Positions 43,143-52,006 of a stretch of 64,000 bases of DNA are shown here, piece by piece. The notes below the pieces were generated by a model that saw only the letters and a program-made list of their open reading frames with translations, had not been told where the DNA came from and made no database searches. Position 1 is the stretch's first letter. Every line of letters begins with the position of its first letter. The translations under genes were made by a program, and so were the position numbers. Source of the stretch: Serinicoccus chungangensis (GTDB lineage Bacteria; Actinomycetota; Actinomycetes; Actinomycetales; Dermatophilaceae). The stretch covers positions 1 to 64,000 of the forward strand of contig NZ_LQBL01000011.1 in the NCBI RefSeq assembly GCF_001483745.1. Direction: 5' to 3'.

Positions 43143-44414
43143 TTAGGCCAGCAGGCCGGTCTGCGAGGCGAGGAAGAGCAGCGTGAAGCCGACGAGGAAG
43201 ACCAGGCCCGCGTAGGACAGGACCCGCATGCTCGTCGAGAGCTGACGCTCGCCGCGGATGATGGAGAAGTTCAGCCACGCGAAGACCGGGGCGGTGAGGA
43301 ACGCGCTGATCATCGCGAAGCGCAGCATGTCGGCGAGCGAGGCGCTCATCCAGACGACGATCGCCAGCGCGATGACCGAGATGCCGGTGATCCACAGGTC
43401 CTTCGAGCGCCGGCTCATCGACTCCTGCCCGCGGATGAGGCGCAGCGACTCGGCGGCCGCGCGCCCATACCCGTCGACGACCGAGATGACGGTGCCGAAC
43501 ATGCACGCGAAGGCGATGAGCGCCATGAGCGGGACCGCCCACTGCCCGATCGCCGCGCCGTACATGCTCATGAGCTGGGGGATGTAGGCGCCGCCGGCCA
43601 TCTCCATCTCCTGGCCGCTGCCGTACTGCACGAAGACACCCAGGCCGATGAAGAACACCGCGAGCACCGTGGACACGACGTAGCCGAGGTTGAAGTCGAA
43701 GAGGACGTCGCGCACCGCCAGCCGGCGGTCGGCACCCTTGGCCTTGACCCACAGCGAGTTGAGGGCGCTGATCTCGATCGGCGCCGGCATCCAGCCGATG
43801 ACCGCGACGAGGAAGGGCAGCGTCGCGAGCGTCCACGGCGAGGGGTCCTCGAAGGCGGGCTGGCGCACCGGCCCCTGGGAGGCGGCCATGACCACGGCGA
43901 CCACCGTGGACAGGGCGAGCAGCACCATGATGACCTTGGTGACGCCGTCCAGCGCCTTGTAGTGGCCACCGACGAGCAGCACCCACGTCACCGCGAGCAG
44001 CCCCGCCGCGAGCACGGGCACGCCGAGGCCCCACGACGCCGGCAGCAGGTAGGCCAGGATCACCGTGCACAGCAGCGCGACGCCGGCCGTGGAGATGACC
44101 GAGGACACGGCGGCGAGCACGAAGAACACCCAGAGGTATGCCTTCCCCCGCCGCGCGTAGCCCTCGACCAGGCTGCGGCCGGTCTCGGCGGCGTACTGCG
44201 GGCCGAACCGGAAGAACGGGTACTTCAGCACGTTGGCGAGGACGATGAGCCACACGAGCTGCCAGCCGAAGAGCGCCCCCGCCTGGGTGGAGGAGATGAG
44301 GTGGGAGGCCCCGATCGCCGCCGACGCGGCGAGCAGCCCCGGCCCCACCGCGCCCCACCGGCTGCGCCACGTCGAGCGCTCGCTCGCGGTCCTGGTCTCG
44401 CCGTCGATCACCAT
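43143..44414 (-). CDS. Nramp-family transporter with non-canonical metal site
   Basis: A 423-residue, 11-TM LeuT-fold transporter. The overall Nramp pattern is clear: GPGLLAASAAIGASHL, QAGALFGWQLV, VLKYPFFRFGPQYAAETG, and GWMPAPIEISALNSLW. In Mn/Fe transporters TM1 carries DPGN and TM6 carries MPH. Here the equivalents read GASH and MPAP, so the classical metal-ligating Asp, Asn and His are absent. It could use another substrate, as some Nramp-related proteins do. The ATG follows a TAGCGT -10 box by 7 nt, so the start is well supported. Confidence 0.85.
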   Translation of the reverse strand: MVIDGETRTASERSTWRSRWGAVGPGLLAASAAIGASHLISSTQAGALFGWQLVWLIVLANVLKYPFFRFGPQYAAETGRSLVEGYARRGKAYLWVFFVLAAVSSVISTAGVALLCTVILAYLLPASWGLGVPVLAAGLLAVTWVLLVGGHYKALDGVTKVIMVLLALSTVVAVVMAASQGPVRQPAFEDPSPWTLATLPFLVAVIGWMPAPIEISALNSLWVKAKGADRRLAVRDVLFDFNLGYVVSTVLAVFFIGLGVFVQYGSGQEMEMAGGAYIPQLMSMYGAAIGQWAVPLMALIAFACMFGTVISVVDGYGRAAAESLRLIRGQESMSRRSKDLWITGISVIALAIVVWMSASLADMLRFAMISAFLTAPVFAWLNFSIIRGERQLSTSMRVLSYAGLVFLVGFTLLFLASQTGLLA

Positions 44415-44421
44415 GGGCGGC

Positions 44422-44427
44422 ACGCTA
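44422..44427 (-). promoter_or_regulatory. -10 box for leaderless Nramp-like gene
   Basis: TAGCGT on the minus strand, 7 nt upstream of the ATG at 44414. Confidence 0.5.
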
Positions 44428-44469
44428 GCACCGGCATACCTCCCGGGGCGGCGGCCACGACGAGAACCA

Positions 44470-44655
44470 CGGGCGGCGCCCGGTGGGGTGTGGGGCAACC
44501 ATTCGCGGCGCCCGGGTGGGGCCATGGGCGACCATTCGCGGCGCTCGGTGGGGCCATCGGCAACCACTGGCGGCGCTCGGTGGGGCCAGGGGCAACCATT
44601 CGCGACGCTCGGTGGGGCCAGGGGCAACCATTCGCGGCGCCCGGTGGGTCGGCGG
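44470..44655. repeat. 32-bp tandem repeat family B, about 6 copies
   Basis: The ATTCGCGGCGC element occurs at 44501, 44534, 44566 (variant ACTGG), 44598 and 44630, with an incomplete first copy, at a 32-33 bp period. The unit contains CAACCATTCGCGGCGCTCGG. It lies between the Nramp-like start and the glycosyltransferase stop. Confidence 0.93.
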
Positions 44656-44663
44656 CGGAGCCG

Positions 44664-45860
44664 CTAGCCGGGCGGGGGCAGGTCGCGGTGGGTGCGGGCG
44701 CGCAGCGGCTTGAGCACCGGGCGCCGGCCGACGTGCCGCTCGACCGCGAGCTCGTAGGAGCGGACCAGCGACTCGGTCGAGGCCCGCCAGGAGTGGGTCT
44801 GCGCGTCCGCGCGGGCGGCCGCGCCCATCCGGTCCTTGAGCCCCGGCTCGAGCAGGACGCGGTGCAGACGGTCGGCATACCCCGCCGTGTCGCCCGGCTC
44901 GACGAGGAAGCCGGTGACGCCGTCGTCGATGACGAAGGGGATGCCTCCGGCCCGGGCCCCGACGACCGGCACGCCGCTGGCCATGGACTCCAGCGCCACC
45001 AGCCCGAGCGTCTCGGTGGTGGACGGGAAGGCGAAGGCGTCGGCGCTGGCGTAGGCCGCGGCCAGCTCCTCGCCGGCGAGGTAGCCGGTGAAGACGGTCG
45101 GGGTGCCGGCGAACATCGCCTCGAGCTCCTGACGCGCCGGCCCCGACCCGACGAAGGCCAGCCGCACCCCCTCACCGGCCAGCGCGCGGATGGGCTCGAG
45201 CAGCTGGTCGAGGTCCTTCTCCCGGGAGAGCCGCCCGACGTAGAGCACGAGCGGCGCCTCCGGGTGCCCGCCGGTGAGCCGCTCGCGCATCTCCCTGCTG
45301 CGTCGGGAGGGGTGGTAGCCCTCGGTGTCGACGGCCTTGGGCCACAGGTCGACCTCCCGGATCCCCACCTCGCGGGCCCGCTGCACCATCTGCGCGGACG
45401 TGCACAGGTTGACCTCGGCCAGGTTGTGCATCCCGGTGATCCACGCCTCGCTCGGCGCGCGCAGCAGGTGCAGCCCGTTGCCGAGCCGCGTGGTGTAGGA
45501 GGGCACGTCGGTGTGGAAGCTGGCGAGCAGCGGCAGGTTGCGCCGCCGGGCTGAGATGACGCCGTAGGCCGCGAGCCACACCGGGTTGACGGCGTGCACG
45601 ATGTCGGGGTGGAAGGCCTGCATGCCGCGCGCGATGCGGGCGGTCGGCAGCCCGACCATGATCTCGGGGTACCACGGCTGGAACGACACCGACCGGACCT
45701 TGACCACGCGGTGCGGCCCGTAGCGGGCCGGCGGCTCGCCCGGCGCGAAGACGAGCGCCTCGTGGCCGAGGTCGGCAAGCTGGTCCAGGGTGCGGGTGAC
45801 CCGCGTGACGACCCCGTCGACCTTGGGCAGGAAGACCTCGGTGAAGAGGGCGATGCGCAT
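44664..45860 (-). CDS. GT4 glycosyltransferase, probable sulfoquinovosyltransferase (SQD2/SqdX-like)
   Basis: A 398-residue GT-B enzyme. MRIALFTEVFLPKVDGVVTRV opens the N-domain, SFHTDVPSYTTR and LWPKAVDTEGYHPSRRS are in the linker, and VLYVGRLSREKDLDQLL, the donor-site PSTTETLGLVALESMASG and VPVVGARAGGIP follow. Those segments match the SQD2/MgtA/PimB group. It lies 20 bp downstream of a SQD1-like synthase, so the most likely job is transfer of sulfoquinovose from UDP-sulfoquinovose to diacylglycerol; a mannosyltransferase role is the alternative. The start ATG is at the first residue of the fold. No signal peptide is present; it should act at the inner membrane face. Confidence 0.8.
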   Translation of the reverse strand: MRIALFTEVFLPKVDGVVTRVTRTLDQLADLGHEALVFAPGEPPARYGPHRVVKVRSVSFQPWYPEIMVGLPTARIARGMQAFHPDIVHAVNPVWLAAYGVISARRRNLPLLASFHTDVPSYTTRLGNGLHLLRAPSEAWITGMHNLAEVNLCTSAQMVQRAREVGIREVDLWPKAVDTEGYHPSRRSREMRERLTGGHPEAPLVLYVGRLSREKDLDQLLEPIRALAGEGVRLAFVGSGPARQELEAMFAGTPTVFTGYLAGEELAAAYASADAFAFPSTTETLGLVALESMASGVPVVGARAGGIPFVIDDGVTGFLVEPGDTAGYADRLHRVLLEPGLKDRMGAAARADAQTHSWRASTESLVRSYELAVERHVGRRPVLKPLRARTHRDLPPPG

Positions 45861-45880
45861 CCGGTATGCCGTCGCCGGGC

Positions 45881-47098
45881 TCAGGCCGTGCGTTCCACGG
45901 CGGCCCCGCGCGAGGCCGGCACGCCGGCCTGCTGCCGGGAGGTCCACACCGAGGTGCAGGGGATCTTGTCGAGGTCCGCGCGGTCGGCGTAGCGCCGGGC
46001 GACGTCCTCGACCTCCATGAGCAGGCCCTCCTCGAGCAGCGTCGGCTGCAGGCCGAGGTCGAGGAAGGTCTCGTTGTGCACGTGCAGCTCGTTCTCGGCC
46101 GCCTCGTGGCGGGGGTTGGGGACGAGCTCGACCTCGGCGTCGCTGATCCGGGCCACGAGCTCGGCCAGGTCGCGCACCCGGTGGGTCTCGGTCATCTGGT
46201 TGAAGATCTTGACGCGCTCGCCCGTGGCGGGCGGGTTCTCCAGGGCGATCTGCACGCACCGCACCATGTCGCGGATGTGGATGAAGGCCCGGGTCTGGCC
46301 GCCGGTGCCGTGCACGGTGAGCGGGTAGCCGACGGCGGCCTGCATGAGGAAGCGGTTGAGCACCGTGCCGTAGTCGCCGTCGTAGTCGAAACGGTTGACG
46401 AGGCGCTCGTCCCGCATCGTCTGCTCGGTGTGGGTGCCCCAGATGATGCCCTGGTGCAGGTCGGTGATGCGCAGCGCGTCGTTCTTGGCGTAGTAGGCGA
46501 AGAGCTGCTGGTCCAGGCACTTCGTCATGTGGTAGATCGAGCCCGGGTTGGTGGGGTAGAGGATCTCCTGCGCCACCCGCGTGCCGTCCTCCGCGGCGAT
46601 CTCGACGTCGAGGTAGCCCTCGGGGATCGCCATACCGGCCGTGCCGTAGCCGTAGACGCCCATGGTCCCCAGGTGCACCAGGTGCGCGTCCAGGCCCGTC
46701 TCGACCATGGCGCAGAGCAGGTTGTGCGTGGCGTTGGTGTTGTTGTCGACGGTGAAGCGCTTGTGCCTCGCCGACTTCATCGAGTAGGGGGCCGAGCGCT
46801 GCTCGGCGAAGTGCACGACCGCGTCCGGGCGCCGCTCGTCGAGGAGGGCGACCAGGCCGTCGTAGTCCTGCGCGAGGTCGAGCTCGACGAGCTCCATCGG
46901 CCGGCCGCCGACCTGCTCCCAGGCGGCCAGGCGCTCCTCCGGGCTCGCGATCGGGGTGAGCGAGGAGGCCCCCAGCTCCTCGTCGATGCGTCGGCGGACG
47001 AGGTTGTCGACGATGACCACGTCGTGGCCGAGGTCGGACAGGTGCAGCGCCGCGGGCCAGCCGCAGAAGCCGTCACCGCCGAGGACAGCGATCTTCAC
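45881..47098 (-). CDS. sqdB: UDP-sulfoquinovose synthase (SQD1/SqdB-like)
   Basis: A 405-residue extended SDR that builds UDP-sulfoquinovose from UDP-glucose and sulfite, the committed step to sulfolipid. The NAD site is GGDGFCGWPAALHL (7-20), the diagnostic HFAEQRSAPYSM segment is at 96-107, HLGTMGVYGYG carries Thr145, and YPTNPGSIYHMTK carries Tyr189 and Lys193. GIIWGTHT and RAFIHIRDMVRCVQIAL complete the SQD1 pattern. The GTG start has AAGGAG 6 nt upstream. It heads a two-gene operon with a GT4 enzyme, so the pair can make SQDG. Confidence 0.88.
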   Translation of the reverse strand: MKIAVLGGDGFCGWPAALHLSDLGHDVVIVDNLVRRRIDEELGASSLTPIASPEERLAAWEQVGGRPMELVELDLAQDYDGLVALLDERRPDAVVHFAEQRSAPYSMKSARHKRFTVDNNTNATHNLLCAMVETGLDAHLVHLGTMGVYGYGTAGMAIPEGYLDVEIAAEDGTRVAQEILYPTNPGSIYHMTKCLDQQLFAYYAKNDALRITDLHQGIIWGTHTEQTMRDERLVNRFDYDGDYGTVLNRFLMQAAVGYPLTVHGTGGQTRAFIHIRDMVRCVQIALENPPATGERVKIFNQMTETHRVRDLAELVARISDAEVELVPNPRHEAAENELHVHNETFLDLGLQPTLLEEGLLMEVEDVARRYADRADLDKIPCTSVWTSRQQAGVPASRGAAVERTA

Positions 47099-47236
47099 GG
47101 GTGACTCCTTGACGTCGGGGGCGGGCCACGGGCCGCGCGCATGCTCGGGTCAAGGTATCAATGCCGCCGGGGAGGACGGGTGTCGCCGGACCGGGGCGGG
47201 CCGGAAAACGGGTGGGGACGACCGGCCGTGGGCAGG

Positions 47237-47242
47237 CAGGAT
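47237..47242 (+). promoter_or_regulatory. Possible -10 box for ABC-F gene
   Basis: CAGGAT ends 7 nt before the ATG at 47250, a weaker example of the leaderless pattern. It supports 47250 over the ATG at 47241. Confidence 0.35.
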
Positions 47243-47249
47243 GGACCCC

Positions 47250-48953
47250 ATGGGACACGTCGACGTCGCGGCCGTGGGCTACACGCTGCCCGACGGCCGC
47301 CCGCTGCTGCGCGACATCGGGCTGCGCGTCGGCGACGGGGCACGGGTCGCCCTCGTCGGGCCGAACGGCAGCGGCAAGACCACGCTGCTGCGGATCGTCG
47401 CCGACGAGCTGCGCCCGCACGAGGGCTCGGTGTCCCGCAGCGGCGGCCTCGGCGTCATGCCGCAGCTCATCGGCACGATGGGCCGCGAGGTCGGCGCCGG
47501 CGACGAGCCGCCGACCGTCCGCGACCTGCTCGTGTCCGTGGCCCCGGCACGCATCCGCGCGGCCGCCCGCGCGCTGGACGCCGCCGAGCTCGCGGTGATG
47601 ACCGTCGACGACGAGCCGGCCCAGCTCGCCTACGCCCAGGCGCTGGCCGACTGGGCCGACGTCGGCGGCTACGGTCAGGAGACGCTCTGGGACGTCTGCA
47701 CGGTCGCGGCCCTCGGCATACCCTTCGAGCGGGCGCAGTGGCGGGGGACCGACACCCTCTCCGGCGGGGAGCAGAAGCGGCTGGCGCTGGAGGCGCTGCT
47801 GCGCGGCCCGGAGGAGGTGCTGCTCCTGGACGAGCCGGACAACTACCTGGACGTCCCCGGCAAGCGGTGGCTCGAGGAGCAGCTGCGGGCGAGCCCCAAG
47901 ACCGTCCTGCTCGTCAGCCACGACCGCGAGCTGCTGGCCCGCGCCGCGACCCGGGTGGCCACGCTCGAGCCGGGGGCCGCGGGCAGCACGCTCTGGGTGC
48001 ACCCGGGCAGCTTCGCCACCTGGCACGAGGCGCGCGCCGAGCGCACCGCGCGGCTGGAGGAGGCCCGGCGGCGGTGGGACGAGGAGCACGCCTCGCTGCG
48101 CGCCCTCATGCTGCGCTACAAGGCCAAGGCCGCCTACAACGCCGACATGGCCAGCCAGTACCAGGCGGCGCAGACCCGGCTGCGCCGCTTCGAGGAGGCC
48201 GGGCCGCCAGAGGCGGTGAGCCACGAGCAGCGGGTCCGGATGCGGCTGCGCGGTGGGCGGACCGCCAAGCGGGCCGTCGTCTGCGAGGGCCTGGAGCTGA
48301 CCGGGCTCATGCAGCCCTTCGACCTGGAGGTCTGGTACGGCGATCGGGTGGCCGTCCTCGGCTCCAACGGGTCGGGCAAGTCCCACCTGCTGCGGCTGCT
48401 CGCGGCCGGGGGCAGCGACCCCGAGCCGGGGCAGCGCCCGGTGGGCGACGTCGTCCCGGCGCCGGTCCGGCACACCGGGGTGGCGCGGCTCGGCGCGCGG
48501 GTGCGGCCGGGCTGGTTCGCCCAGACGCACGACCACCCGGCCCTGCGCGGGCGCACGCTGCTGGAGATCCTGCACCGCGGCGACGAGCACCGACGGGGTA
48601 TGCCGCGTGAGGAGGCCGCGCGGGCGCTCGACCGCTACGAGCTCGCGCGGGCCGGGGAGCAGCGCTTCGAGTCGCTCTCGGGCGGCCAGCAGGCGCGGCT
48701 GCAGATCCTGCTGCTGGAGCTGTCCGGGGCGACCCTGCTGCTGCTCGACGAGCCCACCGACAACCTCGACCTGCACTCGGCCGAGGCGCTGCAGGAGGGG
48801 CTGGACGCCTTCGAGGGCACGGTGCTCGCGGTCACCCACGACCGGTGGTTCGCCGCGTCCTTCGACCGCTTCCTCGTCCTCGCCGCCGACGGCCGCGTGC
48901 GGGAGACCGACGGTCCGGTCTGGGACGAGGGGCGGGTGGCGCGGGCCCGCTGA
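47250..48953 (+). CDS. ABC-F family ATP-binding protein
   Basis: A 567-residue protein with two ATPase cassettes and no membrane domain, the ABC-F layout of ribosome-associated factors (EttA/Vga/Msr type). Walker A motifs are GPNGSGKTT and GSNGSGKSHLL, signatures LSGGEQKRLAL and LSGGQQARLQI, Walker B VLLLDEPDNYLD and [13 protein letters not shown] long charged linker (about residues 250-300: ARAERTARLEEARRRWDEEH) lies between them, as in the P-site tRNA-interaction motif. It may protect the ribosome or aid elongation; the specific role is unknown. A second ATG nine bases upstream is possible. Confidence 0.9.
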   Translation: MGHVDVAAVGYTLPDGRPLLRDIGLRVGDGARVALVGPNGSGKTTLLRIVADELRPHEGSVSRSGGLGVMPQLIGTMGREVGAGDEPPTVRDLLVSVAPARIRAAARALDAAELAVMTVDDEPAQLAYAQALADWADVGGYGQETLWDVCTVAALGIPFERAQWRGTDTLSGGEQKRLALEALLRGPEEVLLLDEPDNYLDVPGKRWLEEQLRASPKTVLLVSHDRELLARAATRVATLEPGAAGSTLWVHPGSFATWHEARAERTARLEEARRRWDEEHASLRALMLRYKAKAAYNADMASQYQAAQTRLRRFEEAGPPEAVSHEQRVRMRLRGGRTAKRAVVCEGLELTGLMQPFDLEVWYGDRVAVLGSNGSGKSHLLRLLAAGGSDPEPGQRPVGDVVPAPVRHTGVARLGARVRPGWFAQTHDHPALRGRTLLEILHRGDEHRRGMPREEAARALDRYELARAGEQRFESLSGGQQARLQILLLELSGATLLLLDEPTDNLDLHSAEALQEGLDAFEGTVLAVTHDRWFAASFDRFLVLAADGRVRETDGPVWDEGRVARAR

Positions 48954-48967
48954 CGTCGGTGCCCGAC

Positions 48968-49048
48968 TGACCGCCGGTTGGTCGTCCGGCAGCCGGTTGG
49001 TCAACGGTCAGCCTGTTCGAGGAGGCTGTCAGATGACCAACCGGCTGG
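48968..49048. repeat. Dispersed hairpin repeat, copy 2 (convergent junction)
   Basis: AGCCGGTTGGTCA (48991-49003) and its exact complement (49034-49046) form a 13-bp stem, with an inner CAGCCT...AGGCTG stem. Bases 49019-49039 match 13264-13284 in inverse orientation. It separates the ABC-F gene from the convergent HtrA gene, as copy 1 separates another convergent pair. Confidence 0.65.
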
Positions 49049-49088
49049 GAGACGCCCCGCGGGCAACGGGCGCCGGTGGGCCGGTGGC

Positions 49089-50462
49089 TCAGCCCTCGTC
49101 CGGGCGGGCGGCCAGGGTCACCGTGACCTCGGCCTGCTCGCCGTCGCGGATGTAGGCCACCCGGGCCTCGTCGCCGGCACCGCGCTCGCGGACCTGGCCG
49201 ACGAGGGCGGTCGCGCTGGTGACCGGCTCGTCGTCGATGCCGACGATGAGGTCGCCGGACCGCATACCGGCACCCTCGGCGGGGGAGCCCGGCTCTACCT
49301 GGGTGACGGCGGCGCCGGTGAGGGTGGCGCCGTCCACCTCGGCCTGGGCGTTGTCCAGACCGACGCCGAGGAAGGAGTGGGTCGCCGTGCCCGAGTCGAT
49401 GAGCTGCTCGACGATGAGCTGCACCTTGCCGGAGGGGATGGCGAAGCCGATGCCGATGGAGCCGCTCTGCCCGGTGCCCCCCGTCGGGAGCGAGGCGATG
49501 GAGGAGTTGATGCCCACCAGCTCACCGGCCGCGTTGACGAGGGCGCCGCCGGAGTTGCCGGGGTTGATCGCGGCGGAGGTCTGGATGGCGTTGGTCACCA
49601 CCGCGGCCCCCGGGTCGGCCGGGTCCGAGGACGACCCCTGCGTGGTCACCGGGCGGTCGAGGGCGCTGACGATGCCGGTCGTGACCGTCCCCGACAGCCC
49701 CAGCGGGTTGCCGACGGCCATGACCGGGTCACCGACGCCCAGCGCGCTGTCGTCGCCCAGGGCGATGGGCTGCAGGTCGTCCGGCACGGTGCCGAGCTGC
49801 AGGGTCGCGAGGTCGCTGGAGGGGTCGCTGCCGATGACCTCGGCCGGGTAGGACCGACCACCGGGCAGCGTCACCTGCACCTGCTGGGCGCCGGCGACGA
49901 CGTGCGCGTTGGTGACGATGTGACCCTCGGTGTCCCACACCACGCCCGACCCGGAACCCTCGCCGGCCGCGCCGGCCACCGCGATGGAGACGGTGCTGGG
50001 GGTCACGGCCTCGGCGACGGAGGCCCAGTCCTGCTCCCCGGAGAGGGAGACCGTCGTCCCGCGGGCGTCGCCGCTGGCCGTGCCGTCGCCCTCACCCGAC
50101 GCGGTGCTCTGCGTGCTCGGCGAGTCGCCAGCCAGCTCGACGGCGGCGAAGGTGCCGCCGGAGGCGAGCAGGGCCGCGAGGACGCTCGCGACCGCGATGT
50201 CGCCGTAGCGCCGGCGCCGGCGCGGCGGGGTGGGCTGCTGCCAGCCGGACGCCGCGGCGCCCTGGTGCGCCGCGGCATACCCCTGGTGCGGGGCGCTGGC
50301 CTGGGGCGTCGCGGTGGGCACGGGGGCGGTGGCGTCGCCGGGGTGCTGCGCGTACCCCGGGCCCTGGTGCCCGGTGGTGGGGACGGGGGCGGTGGCGTCG
50401 TCGGAGCTCTGCCCGTACGCCGGGCCCTGCGGGTCGTGCTCTGGGGTGGTCATGGGTCCCAT
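49089..50462 (-). CDS. Membrane-anchored HtrA/DegP-like serine protease with PDZ domain
   Basis: A protease of about 457 residues. A Gln/Pro/Ala-rich cytoplasmic tail ends in a basic PPRRRRRYGD, then one TM helix (about 87-107), a linker, a trypsin-like domain with NAHVVAG (His), SSDLATLQL (Asp) and NPGNSGGALV (Ser), and a PDZ domain (VEPGSPAEGAGMRSGDLIVGIDD). It should degrade or chaperone misfolded exported proteins outside the membrane. It lies 36 bp downstream of a histidine kinase gene in an RR-HK-protease cluster like mprAB-pepD of Mycobacterium. Two in-frame ATGs nine bases apart are possible starts. Confidence 0.92.
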   Translation of the reverse strand: MGPMTTPEHDPQGPAYGQSSDDATAPVPTTGHQGPGYAQHPGDATAPVPTATPQASAPHQGYAAAHQGAAASGWQQPTPPRRRRRYGDIAVASVLAALLASGGTFAAVELAGDSPSTQSTASGEGDGTASGDARGTTVSLSGEQDWASVAEAVTPSTVSIAVAGAAGEGSGSGVVWDTEGHIVTNAHVVAGAQQVQVTLPGGRSYPAEVIGSDPSSDLATLQLGTVPDDLQPIALGDDSALGVGDPVMAVGNPLGLSGTVTTGIVSALDRPVTTQGSSSDPADPGAAVVTNAIQTSAAINPGNSGGALVNAAGELVGINSSIASLPTGGTGQSGSIGIGFAIPSGKVQLIVEQLIDSGTATHSFLGVGLDNAQAEVDGATLTGAAVTQVEPGSPAEGAGMRSGDLIVGIDDEPVTSATALVGQVRERGAGDEARVAYIRDGEQAEVTVTLAARPDEG

Positions 50463-50498
50463 GAGACCACCCGCAGGTCGGTGCCGCCTGGGTGTCGA

Positions 50499-51989
50499 CT
50501 AGGAATCTGCTGGACGTCGGTCCGCGGGCAGCTCCACCCGGAAGGTCGCGCCCCCGCCGGGGGTGGGGTGGTGCCGCACCGACCCCTGGTGACGGCCCAC
50601 GATGGCGGCGACGATGGCCAGGCCGAGACCGGTCCCGCCGGAGGCCCGGCTGCGCGACTTGTCGGCGCGGTAGAACCGCTCGAAGACCCGCTCGGCGGTG
50701 TCCTCGTCCAGCCCGGTGCCGTGGTCGCGCACCTCCACCGCGACGGTGCCGTCGACCCGGCCGACCGCCACCTCGACCGCCGTGCCCCCGGGGGTGTGCG
50801 CGAGGGCGTTGGCCACGAGGTTGGTGAGCACCTGCCGCAGCGCGCCGTCCTCCCCGACGACCACGGGCGGGACGTCCGGCAGGCTGCCGGCCAGGGGCAC
50901 GAGGCGCACGGTCCGGTCCGGCGCCCGCACCCGGGCGTCCTGCACGACGTCGGAGGCGAGCACGGTCAGGTCCACCCGGGTCGGCGCCATCTGCGGCTGG
51001 GAGTCCCAGCGGGTCAGCGTCAGCAGGTCCTCCACCAGCCGGGTCATCCGGGTGGCCTCGTCCTCGATCCGGCGCATCGCCCCGGCGACGTCCTCGGGGT
51101 CGGACATCGCCCCGAAGCGGTGCAGCTCGGCATACCCCTTGACCGTGGCGAGCGGCGTGCGCAGCTCGTGGGACGCGTCCGCGACGAAGTCCCGCATCCG
51201 CTGCTCGGACGCCTCGCGGACGGCGAAGGAGTGCTCGATGCGGGCGAGCATGCGGTTGAGCGAGTCCGACAGCGAGCCGACCTCGTCGCGGACGCCGTGC
51301 GGCGGGATGCGCCGGGCGAGGTCGCCGCCGGCGATGGCGGCGGCGGTGTCCTCGATGCGGGTCAGCGGGCGGAAGGCGCGGCGCACCGCGAACCAGCCGA
51401 GCACCCCGACAACCACCATCGTCGTGAGGCCGATGACGATGGTGAGGAAGGCGAGCTGCCGGGTCGTGCTGTCGACCTCGTCCAGGGGGAGGGCGACCGC
51501 GATCGTCCCGGACACCAGTCCCTGCTCGTTCTCCAGCGGCAGGGCGAGCACCCGCCAGGTGCCCGCGCCCTGGTCGCTGCCGACGGTGAAGGGCTCGCCG
51601 AGGCGGCCGTCGTCGATGGCCACCCGGGACAGGTCCGGCGTGTCGTCCATGCCGCGGGAGGCGAGCGAGACCGGCGGCGCCGCGTCGTCCAGGGGGGTGA
51701 GCAGGATGTAGTAGGAGTTCGGCGGCAACCACAGCTCGGCGCTGGTGTCCTGCCGACCGGTGGCGTCCTCGAGCAGCTGGGCCGACACCCGCTCGGCGAG
51801 CGGGGTGATGTAGGTCTCCAGGTCGGTGTCCACCCGGTCGACCAGATAACCGCGCAGCATGGTGATGGTCACCGAGGTCGTGAGGAGGTAGGCGGCGAGG
51901 ACGAGCAGGACCAGCACGGTCACCAGGCGTCGGGTGAGGGAGAGTCCGTGGAGCTTGGTGTAGGCGGCGCGGCGCAGGTGCTGCAGCAC
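50499..51989 (-). CDS. Two-component sensor histidine kinase (HAMP type)
   Basis: A 496-residue membrane kinase: TM1 at about 20-42, an extracellular sensor loop to about 180, TM2 at 182-204, HAMP (RRAFRPLTRIEDTAAAIAGGDLARRIP), the H-box DFVADASHELRTPLATVKGYAEL with the phospho-His, N-box TNLVANALAHTP, and G-boxes DHGTGLDEDTAERVFERFYR and GGTGLGLAIVAAI. It should phosphorylate the response regulator encoded 17 bp upstream. The GTG start is at 51989. The HtrA protease downstream suggests the pathway senses envelope stress. Confidence 0.95.
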   Translation of the reverse strand: MLQHLRRAAYTKLHGLSLTRRLVTVLVLLVLAAYLLTTSVTITMLRGYLVDRVDTDLETYITPLAERVSAQLLEDATGRQDTSAELWLPPNSYYILLTPLDDAAPPVSLASRGMDDTPDLSRVAIDDGRLGEPFTVGSDQGAGTWRVLALPLENEQGLVSGTIAVALPLDEVDSTTRQLAFLTIVIGLTTMVVVGVLGWFAVRRAFRPLTRIEDTAAAIAGGDLARRIPPHGVRDEVGSLSDSLNRMLARIEHSFAVREASEQRMRDFVADASHELRTPLATVKGYAELHRFGAMSDPEDVAGAMRRIEDEATRMTRLVEDLLTLTRWDSQPQMAPTRVDLTVLASDVVQDARVRAPDRTVRLVPLAGSLPDVPPVVVGEDGALRQVLTNLVANALAHTPGGTAVEVAVGRVDGTVAVEVRDHGTGLDEDTAERVFERFYRADKSRSRASGGTGLGLAIVAAIVGRHQGSVRHHPTPGGGATFRVELPADRRPADS

Positions 51990-52006
51990 GGGAGCGGTAT
52001 GCCGCC

